From Bradyrhizobium jicamae (GTDB lineage Bacteria; Pseudomonadota; Alphaproteobacteria; Rhizobiales; Xanthobacteraceae): a stretch of DNA of 34,836 nt. The DNA is taken from contig NZ_JAFCKQ010000066.1 of NCBI RefSeq assembly GCF_018130215.1, forward strand, positions 1 through 34,836, in the 5' to 3' direction. Both the position numbers and the translations under genes were made by a program. Shown here in pieces: positions 7,885 to 15,620 of this stretch. Numbering within the stretch: position 1 is the stretch's first letter; each line of letters opens with the position of its first letter. Under the pieces are notes generated by a model that had not been told where the DNA came from, ran no database searches, and saw only the letters and a program-made list of their open reading frames with translations.

Positions 7885-8157
7885 TTAGCGGTCTGCCCTC
7901 TCGGCAACCATGATGCCGAGCTGAACGACGCCGATGCTCGCAAGAAGGATCACGATCCCGATCGGGAAGTCTCCTACGATGTTTGCAAGCTTGTTGACGC
8001 CGATCCACTCACTCTGCAGGCCGCCGCCGCCCCAGAGGACGTTGATTCCAAGCGGCTCCCAGGCGCCATCCTTGGATAAAACAATAAGGCCGACCGCCCC
8101 TCCCAGAAATCCGGTCAGCACCGTCAACCAGCCGATCGCTTTCATCGCTTCAGCCAT
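7885..8157 (-). CDS. small membrane protein with two hydrophobic segments
   Basis: A 90-residue protein with hydrophobic segments at about 7-27 (AIGWLTVLTGFLGGAVGLIV) and 63-85 (FPIGIVILLASIGVVQLGIM), separated by a Gly/Trp-rich loop (LWGGGGLQSEWIG). It starts MAEAMKAI. No family function is known to me. It is bracketed by two direct copies of a hairpin element (7744-7857 and 8193-8315), both transcribed antisense to it if read on the plus strand. Confidence 0.65.
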   Translation of the reverse strand: MAEAMKAIGWLTVLTGFLGGAVGLIVLSKDGAWEPLGINVLWGGGGLQSEWIGVNKLANIVGDFPIGIVILLASIGVVQLGIMVAERADR

Positions 8158-8192
8158 TCGGTCTTATACAGCGCGAAGCGCCCCTACGCAGA

Positions 8193-8315
8193 CGAAAATG
8201 CCCACCCAGGGAAGAGGCTCGACCTGGGTGGGCATTCGCCCGCTTCAGGATCCGCCAATCATCCCGCAGGCCAGGCTTCTCACCACGGTTCTAGTCGAGC
8301 CGCCATAAAGAATGT
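8193..8315 (+). repeat. hairpin-containing repeat, copy B
   Basis: A second copy of the element at 7744-7857. Its hairpin is a perfect 12-bp stem, TGCCCACCCAGG (8199-8210) paired with CCTGGGTGGGCA (8223-8234), with a 12-nt loop. Stem pairing is largely kept between the copies although the loops differ, as expected for an RNA or DNA structural element. Confidence 0.8.
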
Positions 8316-8620
8316 GAATCCGAACCTCCAAGGATCCGATCGCCGGCAGTTCGGTGGATTTCCCGGTCAGTAGGAAAGGTAACTATGATACGCGCCATGG
8401 ACCTCGATCGATTGTATTTCTATCTCTCGCTGGCCCGAAGTGCAGCGAGTTGATTTGGGACGACTAAGGTGCAATCGCCGTTCAGATCGGCCGCCCCTTT
8501 TTATCTCCACTAGCGCGGCGCAGCCAACGATACAGCATGCACTCTGAACAGGGATAACCGTTCGTCGTCGGTAATGCTTCACTTTAATCTAGTGCCAGAA
8601 CCCGTCCATGGCCAAGCGTT
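8316..8620. other. 305-bp stretch without a recognisable gene
   Basis: Only a 71-codon minus-strand frame (8367-8582) is open here. It starts at a GTG without a ribosome site and has no recognisable motif. Nothing else could be supported. Confidence 0.5.
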
Positions 8621-8758
8621 ATGAGCGCCATGCGAGACGATCTCCAGCGTCACGTAAACCGAGTTCGCGATCTGGCGTTCGAGATAGCGGAGAGTCATTC
8701 ACAGGCATTGGAAGGTCGAGCCTGCTGTCTCGTCAAAGCAAAAACGCCGTCCGCTTAA
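8621..8758 (+). CDS. possible 45-residue helical microprotein
   Basis: The frame begins MSAMRDDLQRHVNRVRDLAF and continues EIAESHSQALEGRA. It looks like an amphipathic helix, but the tail runs into a hairpin (8741-8779). No good ribosome site is present, so it may be chance. Confidence 0.3.
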   Translation: MSAMRDDLQRHVNRVRDLAFEIAESHSQALEGRACCLVKAKTPSA

Positions 8759-8779
8759 ATCTATCGCGGACGGCGGTTT
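8741..8779 (-). terminator. rho-independent-like hairpin
   Basis: CGCCGTCCGC (8745-8754) pairs perfectly with GCGGACGGCG (8766-8775) across an 11-nt loop, with flanking A and T pairs. Read on the minus strand it is followed by GTTTTTG, giving the better terminator orientation, although no convincing minus-strand gene lies upstream. Confidence 0.6.
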
Positions 8780-9014
8780 AGCTAGCCCCCAGGAGGACAT
8801 GGCAAATCCTGAAGAGTATTAGTGTGCACCAACCGTGCCAAGATTCATACCTAAATGTGGTCCTTTGCCCGTATGACTCCGGTACTCCGAAGGAGGCCCC
8901 CATTCGATTCACACATGTAAATGCGGAAAGCCGCAGCGCGTGCGCCATTCGCCTTGCCTACCGCGCGATTGCCCCCCAGCCTGCCTCTCTCCACACGGAA
9001 AGCGCCCGAGTTTG

Positions 9015-9260
9015 ATGTCGATAAGGTTGAAGATCACTTCTGAAATGCAGCAGATTGCGCGCGAGCTGAATATCACGCTGCCTCCACTCAACGACGATTT
9101 GCCCCTGCAAAACACCGGTCTGGATTCCCTTGGCTTTGCGCTTCTGGTCGCACGCCTCGAGGATGAACTCGGCCGCGATCCTTTCACCAATTCCGACGAG
9201 TTCATGTTCCCCTACACGATAGGCGATTTGGTCAGTGCCTACGAGAAAGTACCGGCCTGA
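9015..9260 (+). CDS. orphan acyl carrier protein (phosphopantetheine-binding)
   Basis: An 81-residue acidic protein with the 4'-phosphopantetheine attachment motif TGLDSLGFALL; the modified serine is S38. The flanking pattern (LNDDLPLQNTGLDSLG, then ARLEDELGRDPF) is typical of specialised ACPs that work with an AMP-dependent acyl ligase. No ligase, ketosynthase or phosphopantetheinyl transferase lies nearby. The ATG at 9015 gives normal ACP length; the frame continues to 8940 without ACP character. Confidence 0.88.
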   Translation: MSIRLKITSEMQQIARELNITLPPLNDDLPLQNTGLDSLGFALLVARLEDELGRDPFTNSDEFMFPYTIGDLVSAYEKVPA

Positions 9261-9512
9261 CGTCAGGCCATTGCGCCACTATCTCGGCACCGCGGGTACG
9301 GGCCGCACGCTGTCTGCTGAGGCAATTCCAGAAGGTCAACGCTCAGTTGGCACATAGACGGGCCGATCGGTAGCCTGAGGTATCGATGATCGTGCCAAGG
9401 CGCTTCCTGGGCCGCCCCGTAAGGTCAGCGTCAGCAGTGCGGCGTACAACTGCGCCGATGAAGCGCGATCAGCTCTATTTCCGTTCTGTCGTTGGTCTGT
9501 CCCAGCTTCGGG

Positions 9513-9728
9513 TCATCGGCCGGCAACGGCGATCTCCGGCTTGATCTTATGCTCGATCATCAGCTGCAGCAGCAACTGAACCGCGCGAGGAATTCTGTGG
9601 CCATTGGCGTACCCGTGGCTCGTTCGGAGTGCGATGTGCAGGAACGCTGCGGCAGTCGTTTGATTGAGCCCTAGCGTGGCGATAGCTTCCGTATATTGGC
9701 TGCCAGTCATCTTGCGCGGTTTAGCCAT
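9513..9728 (-). CDS. small helix-turn-helix-like protein
   Basis: A 71-residue basic protein, beginning MAKPRKMTGSQYTEAIATLG. LNQTTAAAFLHIALRTSHGY reads like an XRE-type helix-turn-helix (the family pattern has a Q at the start of helix 2 and S/T-R in the recognition helix). HRIPRAVQLLLQLMIEH then forms a C-terminal helix. I recall similar short proteins in Bradyrhizobium, function unknown. An 11-bp-period direct repeat lies about 225 bp upstream. Confidence 0.72.
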   Translation of the reverse strand: MAKPRKMTGSQYTEAIATLGLNQTTAAAFLHIALRTSHGYANGHRIPRAVQLLLQLMIEHKIKPEIAVAGR

Positions 9729-10374
9729 TGGTTACCTTAGAGCGGCACCTTCACCAAGACGGCACAGGCTGGGAAGGAGCTCTTCGTCTGACGAAAGAAG
9801 GCGCCAGCGGAAGCGCCCTAACGCGAGAATCACGTAGATTGCAAGGCGGCGACGATCGACACTCAAGCCAAATGCGAGACAAAAATAGAGCCTATCGCGA
9901 TTCATGCGGACGAATATAAATCGCCCGACTAACGCCAGCCTTACAGTCCCCATCGTAAGGTGCGTGTAAGCTTGGACTGGTATCAAACGTTGCTCTGTCA
10001 ATCGGCCCTTTAATTGCGGGTTGTTGTCAACTCTCTTTTTGAAGCCATTCGGCAAAGTGGTAGCGCTCGGCCCGACGGAGCAGGTCGGGGTTGCGCAGAC
10101 GGGGCGAGCGCGGCTGGTGGATCGATAGCCAGCTCGTAGTAGTGGGTCGATTAGGTGTCCCCTTGGTCTGAATGCGATCAGTTGCCCGTCGCTGGGGTCA
10201 TGGTCCTTTCCGAGGTCGCAAGCGCCTCATGATGATGTCCGGATCGGGTGCCTCATCGTTTGCAACGGGGTGCGGACGAGCCGCCACCAGCCGATTGATC
10301 GAGGTCACCACGACCACCGTCCCAGCGGGACATCGCCAGCCCGGCGGACCGGGCCAGGAACTTGCAAAATAAGG
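9729..10374. other. 646-bp stretch without a supported gene
   Basis: A 107-codon minus frame (9732-10055) has no motif and no ribosome site. The minus strand at about 10040-10100 encodes LLRRAERYHFAEWLQKES before a stop, possibly the tail of a lost gene. The right end presumably includes the downstream end of the IS110 remnant. The plus strand carries a GTAAG-N6-GTAAG repeat at 9952-9970. Confidence 0.5.
9952..9970 (+). repeat. 11-bp-period direct repeat, copy 1
   Basis: ATCGTAAGGTGCGTGTAAG matches 28714-28732 at 18 of 19 positions. Each copy holds two GTAAG half-sites 11 bp apart, the spacing used by PhoB/OmpR-type regulators. Both copies lie on the 5' side of a small minus-strand gene. Confidence 0.55.
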
Positions 10375-11399
10375 TCAGGCCGGCGAGTGGCCCCAGTCGA
10401 ATGATGTGCCATCGAACCAGATGCAGTGAAGATGACAGCGATCTTGCGGGCGATAGCGACCTTTGCCTTTTTCATGCCGATCCGCTTCGCCAGTTTCATT
10501 CCCCAGGCTTTGAGGGAGGACCATTTTTTTGTTCGATAAAGCAGAACGGTCGCTGCCTCGTAAAGGTACGTTCGGAGGAGCCTGTCGCCCCATCGGGATA
10601 TCTTGCCGCTAGTGTCGGTTTCACCAGATTGATTGCGCCGAGGTGTGAGACCGAGATAGGCGCCGACTGTCGAGGCCGATCGGAAGCGAGACGGGTCATC
10701 GATCGTATGGCGGAACGTCAAGGCGGTAATCACGCCGACACCAGGAACTGTCATCAAGCGACGCGTCGTCTCGTCCGACTTCGCCAATCGGCGAACCTCG
10801 TCGTCAAATTTGCCTTGCTGCTGGCAGATGTGCTCATGAATCGACAGGAGCGGCGCGATCACGCTGAGGAGTTGATGATCTTCGCCCAATAGCTCGCCGA
10901 CCTGAATACGGAACTGTTGGCCAATGGCGCGAGGGAATAGCAACCCACATTCCTTGATCAGGCTGCGGACCTGGTTCTCGATATCCCGGCGTATGGACAC
11001 AAGGCGGAATCGCGCGACGAGGATAGCTCGAACCTTCTGGCTCTCCTCACTCTTAATTTTGACTTCTCGATACCAACCAACCCGCACCAGTTCGGCAAGG
11101 CCCCGAGCATCGTTCTGATCGCTTTTGTTCATGCGGACCTACAGTGCCGCGTGAGCATGCCGAGCGTCGATGCAAACCACCGGAAGCTCAATCCTGCGGA
11201 GTTCATGCCATAGCCAACTCGCCATCGCGCCGGTCTCGAAGCCGATACGCTCGGCATGAGGCGCATGTTTGCTAAGCAGGTCAGTCAAGGCTCCAGGATT
11301 AGACTTGGCTTTCCCTTCGAAGATTACTTGACCAGTCTCGTTGACAACGCACACAGCGGTTTCTCTCTGTGAGACGTCCAGCCCAACGTACTGCTTCAT
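10375..11399 (-). pseudogene. IS110-family transposase with amber codon and 3' frameshift
   Basis: The N-terminal DEDD (RuvC-like) domain starts MKQYVGLDVSQRETAVCVVN, with FETGAMASWLWHELRR and, beyond a stop, MNKSDQNDARGLAELV. A TAG at 11139-11141 interrupts HAHAAL-stop-VRMNKSDQ, where family members usually have Lys or another sense codon. The C-terminal Tnp_20 domain is present (TVPGVGVITALTFRHTIDDP, SASTVGAYLGLTPRR). Near the end one indel separates RKIAVIF from the expected HCIWFDGTSFDWGHSPA, which lies in another frame. Intact length would be about 340 residues. It is inactive unless both lesions are bypassed. Confidence 0.88.
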
Positions 11400-11560
11400 G
11401 GGAGCTCCTTCGAATCATTTGATAGCGAGGGCTCGACGATAACGGAGCTTGTCTGCCACGAGCGCCGACCGCAATTACGTCATCGTCTCCATTTGGAGCG
11501 ACAGAGCGCCCCACGTCTGAAAACGGCCTCGGTGCTGTGTGATACGCGCTGAGGCCGTCT
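11400..11560 (-). ncRNA. candidate IS110 noncoding end / bridge-RNA region
   Basis: IS110-group elements carry a noncoding segment upstream of the transposase that is transcribed as a bridge RNA with target- and donor-binding loops (established for IS621 and relatives). This 160-bp segment holds that position here, on the minus strand. I did not derive a fold or locate the element end, so this is a positional inference. The transposase is already mutated. Confidence 0.3.
11523..11558 (+). terminator. hairpin with CTCTTATT tail
   Basis: ACGGCCTC and GAGGCCGT form an 8-bp perfect stem around a 20-nt loop, followed by CTCTTATT. It resembles the hairpin at 29211-29249, which has the same GAGGCCGT and CTCTT ending. 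Confidence 0.45.
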
Positions 11561-11644
11561 CTTATTGCAAGCCTCTTGCCCTCTACCGTTAGCTGCGGAA
11601 CACTATCCCCTCGTCGAGGACGGGCTGAAGGCGAAGGGGCGGGC

Positions 11645-11839
11645 TTGAGGAAACCTCAAAGGCGCAGCAAGATCAGAGGTGCTCCGAACTGGCCGCCTTG
11701 TCCGGTCTGCTGGAAGGGCATGGCCACGATTGAGCGCAACGCTGACGACGAGGGGCGCGAATGGTGCCTTTTTAAATGCCTCAATTGCGGCCATTCCGAA
11801 ACGTCAGTGCCAGCAAAGTTCGGGTTACTAAGCCCGTGA
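11645..11839 (+). CDS. small zinc-ribbon protein
   Basis: A 64-residue protein with two CxxC knuckles, CPVC and CLNC, about 28 residues apart, typical of a zinc ribbon. The rest is polar (RNADDEGREWCLFKCLNCGH). The TTG at 11645 is preceded by GAAGGGGCGGG and is preferred over the upstream TTG at 11576, whose extra residues look like noncoding translation. A T-tailed hairpin lies 154 bp downstream. No enzymatic motif; it may be a regulatory or RNA-binding microprotein. Confidence 0.65.
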   Translation: MRKPQRRSKIRGAPNWPPCPVCWKGMATIERNADDEGREWCLFKCLNCGHSETSVPAKFGLLSP

Positions 11840-11992
11840 ACGCCGTCGGTGCCCACGTACAGGTGTGCGCTCTATGCGTTTAGGCGAGGTCAGCGCTAGG
11901 CCGGACTTCCACTGGGACGCCAAGGGCCCCGCCTAGAAAAGCACTCGCGCGAGTTCTAGGATCAGGTCTCTCTCTACCTAAGAGATCCTTCC

Positions 11993-12026
11993 AACGGCCC
12001 TAGGGTCTCCGGGGCCGTTTCTTTTT
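11993..12026 (+). terminator. rho-independent terminator
   Basis: AACGGCCC (11993-12000) pairs with GGGCCGTT (12012-12019) and is followed by TCTTTTTG. This is the clearest plus-strand terminator in the window and probably ends the zinc-ribbon transcript. A second, imperfect inverted repeat (AGGATC...GATCCT) lies just before it. Confidence 0.75.
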
Positions 12027-12083
12027 GAAGTCGGCTGGGCTGCCGGATTCGCAAATTAGAGCCCAAGCCCCTATCTCCGGGGC

Positions 12084-12680
12084 ATGTTCAAAGCGTTTGA
12101 GTTCTGCCTGCCGATGATGGGCAAGACGGTTTCGACCGGCGAAAACTGGTTCCATGCAATTAAATATGATGGCTATCGCCTGCGCGTCGAGCGCAATGGC
12201 GATCGCGTTCGGCTGATCGCCAAGGGCGGCAACGACCGGTCCACGCTTTTTTCCGCGGATCGTCGAGGCTGCGCTGTCAAACCAGCAGAAGCAGTTCGTC
12301 ATTGACGGCGAGGCCGTGATCCTCTGCGCCGACGGGATCTCCGACTCCGCGGCGCTGCATGGTGGAAAGCACAATGCCGAGGTGAGGCTGTGCGCCTTCG
12401 ACCTGCTCGCGCTCGGCGGCGAAGATCTCCGCTCAGCAAGGCCAAGCTCGAGCGGTTACTGCAACGCCGGGCCGCGGGCATCTTCGTCAACCCGTTCGAA
12501 GCCGGAGCGATCGGTCCCGACCTTTTCCAGGCCGCTTGCGACCTAGGTCTCGAAGGGCTCGTGTCAAAGCGATCCGATCGACCGTACCGCGGTGGCCTGT
12601 CGAAGGACTGGATCAAGGTCAAGAACCAGACGCACCACGCGTTCGATCGCGTTCAGAGGGCCAGGAGAGCGAGCAAGTGA
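12084..12680 (+). pseudogene. ATP-dependent DNA ligase (adenylation domain), frameshifted
   Basis: The first frame gives FEFCLPMMGKTV, then WFHAIKYDGYRLRVERNGD with the nucleotidyl-lysine motif (KYDGYR). A shift is then needed for KQFVIDGEAVIL, HGGKHNAEV and LCAFDLLALGGEDLR. Another shift gives LSKAKLERLLQRRAAGIFV, IGPDLFQAACDLGLEGLVSK and KDWIKVKNQTHHAF. The order and spacing match the short, single-domain ligases of Bradyrhizobium (about 200-230 residues). At least two indels disrupt it. Such ligases lack an OB domain and often occur beside Ku/LigD-like repair genes, none of which are seen here. Confidence 0.85.
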
Positions 12681-12778
12681 GATCGACCGCGCTACGTGCT
12701 CTGTTTTCGATCTTCGTGACCGCGCTGGTCGTCGCCGGAACGATCTATGCCATCCACTATCTCACGCACGGCAACTGA
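12677..12778 (+). CDS. 33-residue membrane microprotein overlapping the ligase stop
   Basis: A GTG start overlaps the ligase TGA (GTGA). The product begins MRSTALRALFSIFVTALVVA and continues GTIYAIHYLTHGN, a single membrane helix after a basic N-terminus. The overlap suggests translational coupling to the former ligase gene. Similar tiny membrane proteins are common in rhizobial genomes, but this one is not identified. Confidence 0.5.
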   Translation: MRSTALRALFSIFVTALVVAGTIYAIHYLTHGN

Positions 12779-12818
12779 CCCTCACTGCCCCCAAAAGACG
12801 GCATACACCTCTCTGGAC

Positions 12819-12965
12819 ATGGACCTTTCCAACCTCAGTGGCAGCTTTGTAAGCGGCCTGCTCCTCCTTGCGTACCACCTGCACGGCTCGCTGTTCAGGA
12901 GGGACCCGTTACGGCAGCAAAAGGCTGAACGGGTTGCAGCGGCAGTCTCAAGCGTCAATCTTTGA
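12819..12965 (+). CDS. possible 48-residue small protein
   Basis: The frame begins MDLSNLSGSFVSGLLLLAYH and ends VAAAVSSVNL. It has a short hydrophobic stretch followed by a basic segment (FRRDPLRQQK). There is no clear ribosome site and no family recognition. It may be chance. Confidence 0.3.
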   Translation: MDLSNLSGSFVSGLLLLAYHLHGSLFRRDPLRQQKAERVAAAVSSVNL

Positions 12966-13107
12966 CAATATGGCTATGGAGCCTCTCGAAGGGCCAGACT
13001 CAATTGCGCCGGAAAAGCTTGACGCCGCGTGATCCTCGCGCCGATCTGACGCTTTCGATCGAGTGCAGATAGCCAAGCGCGCACGATGAACTATCGGTGG
13101 CCGTAAG

Positions 13108-13143
13108 AGGCCTCGATGCGCTACGCCTCCTGCGTCGAGGCCT
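13108..13143 (+). terminator. hairpin
   Basis: AGGCCTCGA (13108-13116) pairs with TCGAGGCCT (13135-13143) and is followed by TTC. It is one of two hairpins in the gene-free stretch 12966-13409, where I see no coding region. Confidence 0.45.
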
Positions 13144-13171
13144 TTCATCGCGCTGGTAAGACACAGAGGTC

Positions 13172-13207
13172 GGGGCCGCTCGGCGTTTCCAGATCTCGAG
13201 CGGCCCC
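13172..13207. terminator. hairpin with 10-bp perfect stem
   Basis: GGGGCCGCTC (13172-13181) pairs exactly with GAGCGGCCCC (13198-13207). There is no T-run on the plus strand. Its role is unknown. Confidence 0.4.
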
Positions 13208-13321
13208 TTGCCGGTCCCGAACACATGCAAGAAAAGGATCGGCTCCGGAAGCCTACAATGGCCGGCTAACACCAACCTTGCACGGTCGTGAATTGCGCTC
13301 CGGGTGGGGCGCGGTTGGAGC

Positions 13322-13558
13322 GTTTTCTTGAGAACACCCGAATATTCCCATTCGCGCTAGCTCGTCTGAATGAACCGCCGTGGTTTTCTACTCCGATGGG
13401 CGGCGCGTCCTAGTTGCTTCGTTGCGCGGTCCAATATCCCGAGCAGCGCCCACCCGCTGCGTGGCCGCTCCAGGTCCCCCGGCCGGCGTCTTGCGTCAGC
13501 CTTCCCGAACCTGATGCGTATTTGTCGTGGACCGTCACCGACGCGCGAACCGCGCCCG
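13322..13558. repeat. copy 2 of the ~240-bp direct repeat (copy 1 at 3041-3288)
   Basis: This copy covers the last third of the intact secreted-protein gene and about 90 bp beyond its stop. Its gene content is intact, so it is closer to the source than copy 1. Confidence 0.9.
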
Positions 13559-13772
13559 ATCTTCCGACATGCCCGCTAAACTTCACCAGATTGGGATGCG
13601 TCACAACGCCGCCATTGATGTTCACGGAGAAACTGTAGGTCGGATCGCAGCTTCCGCGTTGCGTAACGAAGGTGAGATTCCAGGGACCGTCGTAAGAGGT
13701 TCGGGCTTCGGCCGTTGTCGCCAGGGTAAGGCAGGCACAGCAAATGACATTCGCGATCAGTCGCTTGTTCAT
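13410..13772 (-). CDS. small secreted conserved protein
   Basis: A 120-residue protein with a signal peptide (MNKRLIANVICCACLTLATT, cleavage near AEA) and a mature domain containing YDGPWNLTFVTQRGSCDP, VVTHPNLVKFSGHVG, RASVTVHDKYASGSGRL and GTWSGHAAGGRCSGYW. Two Cys pairs could form disulfides. I recognise it as a conserved rhizobial periplasmic protein of unknown function. The ATG at 13772 is preceded by GGAGAGAAG and starts at the signal peptide; upstream in-frame residues are dropped. A decayed partial copy lies at 3141-3288. Confidence 0.8.
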   Translation of the reverse strand: MNKRLIANVICCACLTLATTAEARTSYDGPWNLTFVTQRGSCDPTYSFSVNINGGVVTHPNLVKFSGHVGRSGAVRASVTVHDKYASGSGRLTQDAGRGTWSGHAAGGRCSGYWTAQRSN

Positions 13773-13917
13773 GATCTTCTCTCCAGAGGAATTGGTTGAT
13801 GTTGAGTAGACAGTCGTAGATGTTGAGCTTTGTTGGCTTCTCATGGTGTATCGCAACTGTTCGTCGGCCGCCTTCTTTCACCGTGCGTTTCGAGAGCGGG
13901 TGTCATTTAGGCGGGCC

Positions 13918-14706
13918 TTAGGCGGCCGTCCAGCCGCCGTCGATCGAGAAGTTGGCGCCGGTGATTTGCGCAGCGTCATCGCTGCACAGGAACAACGCCA
14001 GTGAAGCGACCTGCTCGACCGTGACGAATTCCTTCGTCGGCTGAGCGGCGAGCAGGACGTCGTTAATCACCTGATCCCTATCCATGTTGCGCGCCTTCAT
14101 CGTGTTCGGAATCTGCTTCTCCACCAGCGGCGTCCAGACGTAGCCGGGGCTGATGCAGTTGCAGGTGATCTTCGACCGGGCGAGTTCCAGCGCCACCGTC
14201 CTGGTGAGGCCCACGATGCCATGCTTGGCCGCGACGTAGGCCGACTTAAAGGGGGACGCGACCTGCGAATGCGCCGAAGCCGTGGTGAGGATACGGCCCC
14301 AGCCTCGTTGCTTCATGCCAGGAGTAACGGCCCGGATCGCATGGAATGCGGAGGAGAGGTTGATCGCGATGACCGCATCCCATTTTTCGACCGGAAAATC
14401 CTCGATCGGCGAGACGTGCTGGATGCCGGCATTGTTGACGAGCACGTCCACACTGCCAAAGGTCCTCTCGGCGAACGAGATCATGTTGGCGATTTCGATT
14501 GGCTCGGCCATATTCGCGGGCGAATAGATCGCCTTCACCCCGAAATCGTTCTCGATCGCAGTCCGTGTTTTTTCGACATCGGCCGGTGCCCCAATCCCGT
14601 TGAGCACAATATTGGCGCCAGCACCTGCGAATGCTCGGACATACGCAAGACCGATGCCGCTGGTCGAGCCAGTCACGACTGCGACTTTACCTTTCAAAAT
14701 ATCCAT
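13918..14706 (-). CDS. bdhA: 3-hydroxybutyrate dehydrogenase (SDR family)
   Basis: A 262-residue classical short-chain dehydrogenase that interconverts (R)-3-hydroxybutyrate and acetoacetate with NAD(H). The cofactor motif is TGSTSGIG (12-19), NNAG is at 91-94, and the catalytic residues are S144, Y157 and K161 (SAYVAAKHG). HVSPIEDFPVEKWD and a C-terminal NFSIDGGWTA are typical of bacterial Bdh. The ATG at 14706 follows AAGGAAAGG. It is the last gene of an operon with a lipase and acetoacetate decarboxylase, 87 nt after adc, so acetoacetate is the shared metabolite. An operator-like palindrome lies upstream of the first gene. Confidence 0.93.
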   Translation of the reverse strand: MDILKGKVAVVTGSTSGIGLAYVRAFAGAGANIVLNGIGAPADVEKTRTAIENDFGVKAIYSPANMAEPIEIANMISFAERTFGSVDVLVNNAGIQHVSPIEDFPVEKWDAVIAINLSSAFHAIRAVTPGMKQRGWGRILTTASAHSQVASPFKSAYVAAKHGIVGLTRTVALELARSKITCNCISPGYVWTPLVEKQIPNTMKARNMDRDQVINDVLLAAQPTKEFVTVEQVASLALFLCSDDAAQITGANFSIDGGWTAA

Positions 14707-14793
14707 TTCGCCTTTCCTTGTTGATCTGTGACGGACTTGTGACTCGACGCCAGGCTGCTTCCGGGGGTTCGCGCAGCCGATCGCGGTCACCGA

Positions 14794-15585
14794 TCATGTG
14801 ACCAGACTTCTCTCGTAGTTCCGGAGTGGGCGTCGAACCGACGGTTGCAGATAGTCGTGAACGACCTTGCCCAGCCCCAGGGTAAGGTCTGCGCGGATGT
14901 GAATCGAGGATACGACCTCGAGGACCGGCAAATCGGCCACGGGAGCCAGGGCGTGAGGCGTCAAGGAGAGAGCCGCAGGTCCGGTCCACGCCCCTTTCAA
15001 GACAAGTTGCTCAAGGTGATATTCGACAAGCTCGCAGATCCGCGGACTGCCGTCGACGTGCGGAATGATCTTGAGAAGGAAGTTCGGCTCCTCGAGAGCG
15101 GCCTTGACTTGCGCCAGGTCGGCTTCGCGGTGCTTGTATCCCATCGTTCCGGTTGCAACCCGCACCGGACCGTAATCCAGAGTGCCGATCAGCGTATCGA
15201 TCTCCGTCCGCAACGTCGGCTGGCCGAGCTTCTTCGGAAAACCCCAGAGCTCCCGGCCGCCCGCGATCGGCCCCTCATCGTTCAAGAACATGCAGTGGGT
15301 GTAGCCGCCCTTGCGACCGCGGAACGACACCGGGATGACTTGGCCACTCTCGGTATAGTCGCCAAAACCATTGGAATCCGGCATGCGGATGAATTCGTAT
15401 TTGACCAGCGCTTCGCGTTCATCAAATTCGAGCGGAGCGGGAACAACCGATCGCAGTTTCGCCGGATCGGTGCGATAGGTGATGATCAGGTATTCGCGGT
15501 TGACGAAGCGGTACGGTCCCGGCGGATAGGCCGGATTGGTGAGCGGCATCGCAAATGCCCGCTTCACCACTTCATTCTCGCGCAT
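14794..15585 (-). CDS. adc: acetoacetate decarboxylase
   Basis: A 263-residue enzyme converting acetoacetate to acetone and CO2. The Schiff-base lysine is K118 in RELWGFPKKLGQP, with the adjacent K119 that lowers its pKa in the Clostridium enzyme. Other conserved parts are YRTDPAKLRSVVPAPLEF near the N-terminus and GGYTHCMFLNDE before the active site. AAAGGAG precedes the ATG. It lies between the lipase gene (35 nt upstream) and bdhA (87 nt downstream) on the same strand. With BdhA it could drain or rebalance the 3-hydroxybutyrate/acetoacetate pool. Confidence 0.94.
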   Translation of the reverse strand: MRENEVVKRAFAMPLTNPAYPPGPYRFVNREYLIITYRTDPAKLRSVVPAPLEFDEREALVKYEFIRMPDSNGFGDYTESGQVIPVSFRGRKGGYTHCMFLNDEGPIAGGRELWGFPKKLGQPTLRTEIDTLIGTLDYGPVRVATGTMGYKHREADLAQVKAALEEPNFLLKIIPHVDGSPRICELVEYHLEQLVLKGAWTGPAALSLTPHALAPVADLPVLEVVSSIHIRADLTLGLGKVVHDYLQPSVRRPLRNYERSLVT

Positions 15586-15620
15586 TCGATTTCTCCTTTG
15601 ACTGGGAATAGTCGGCCGGC

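Noticed and set aside
9732..10055. A 107-codon minus-strand frame
   Set aside because: It lacks a ribosome site and any recognisable motif, and contains the GTAAG repeat in its middle.
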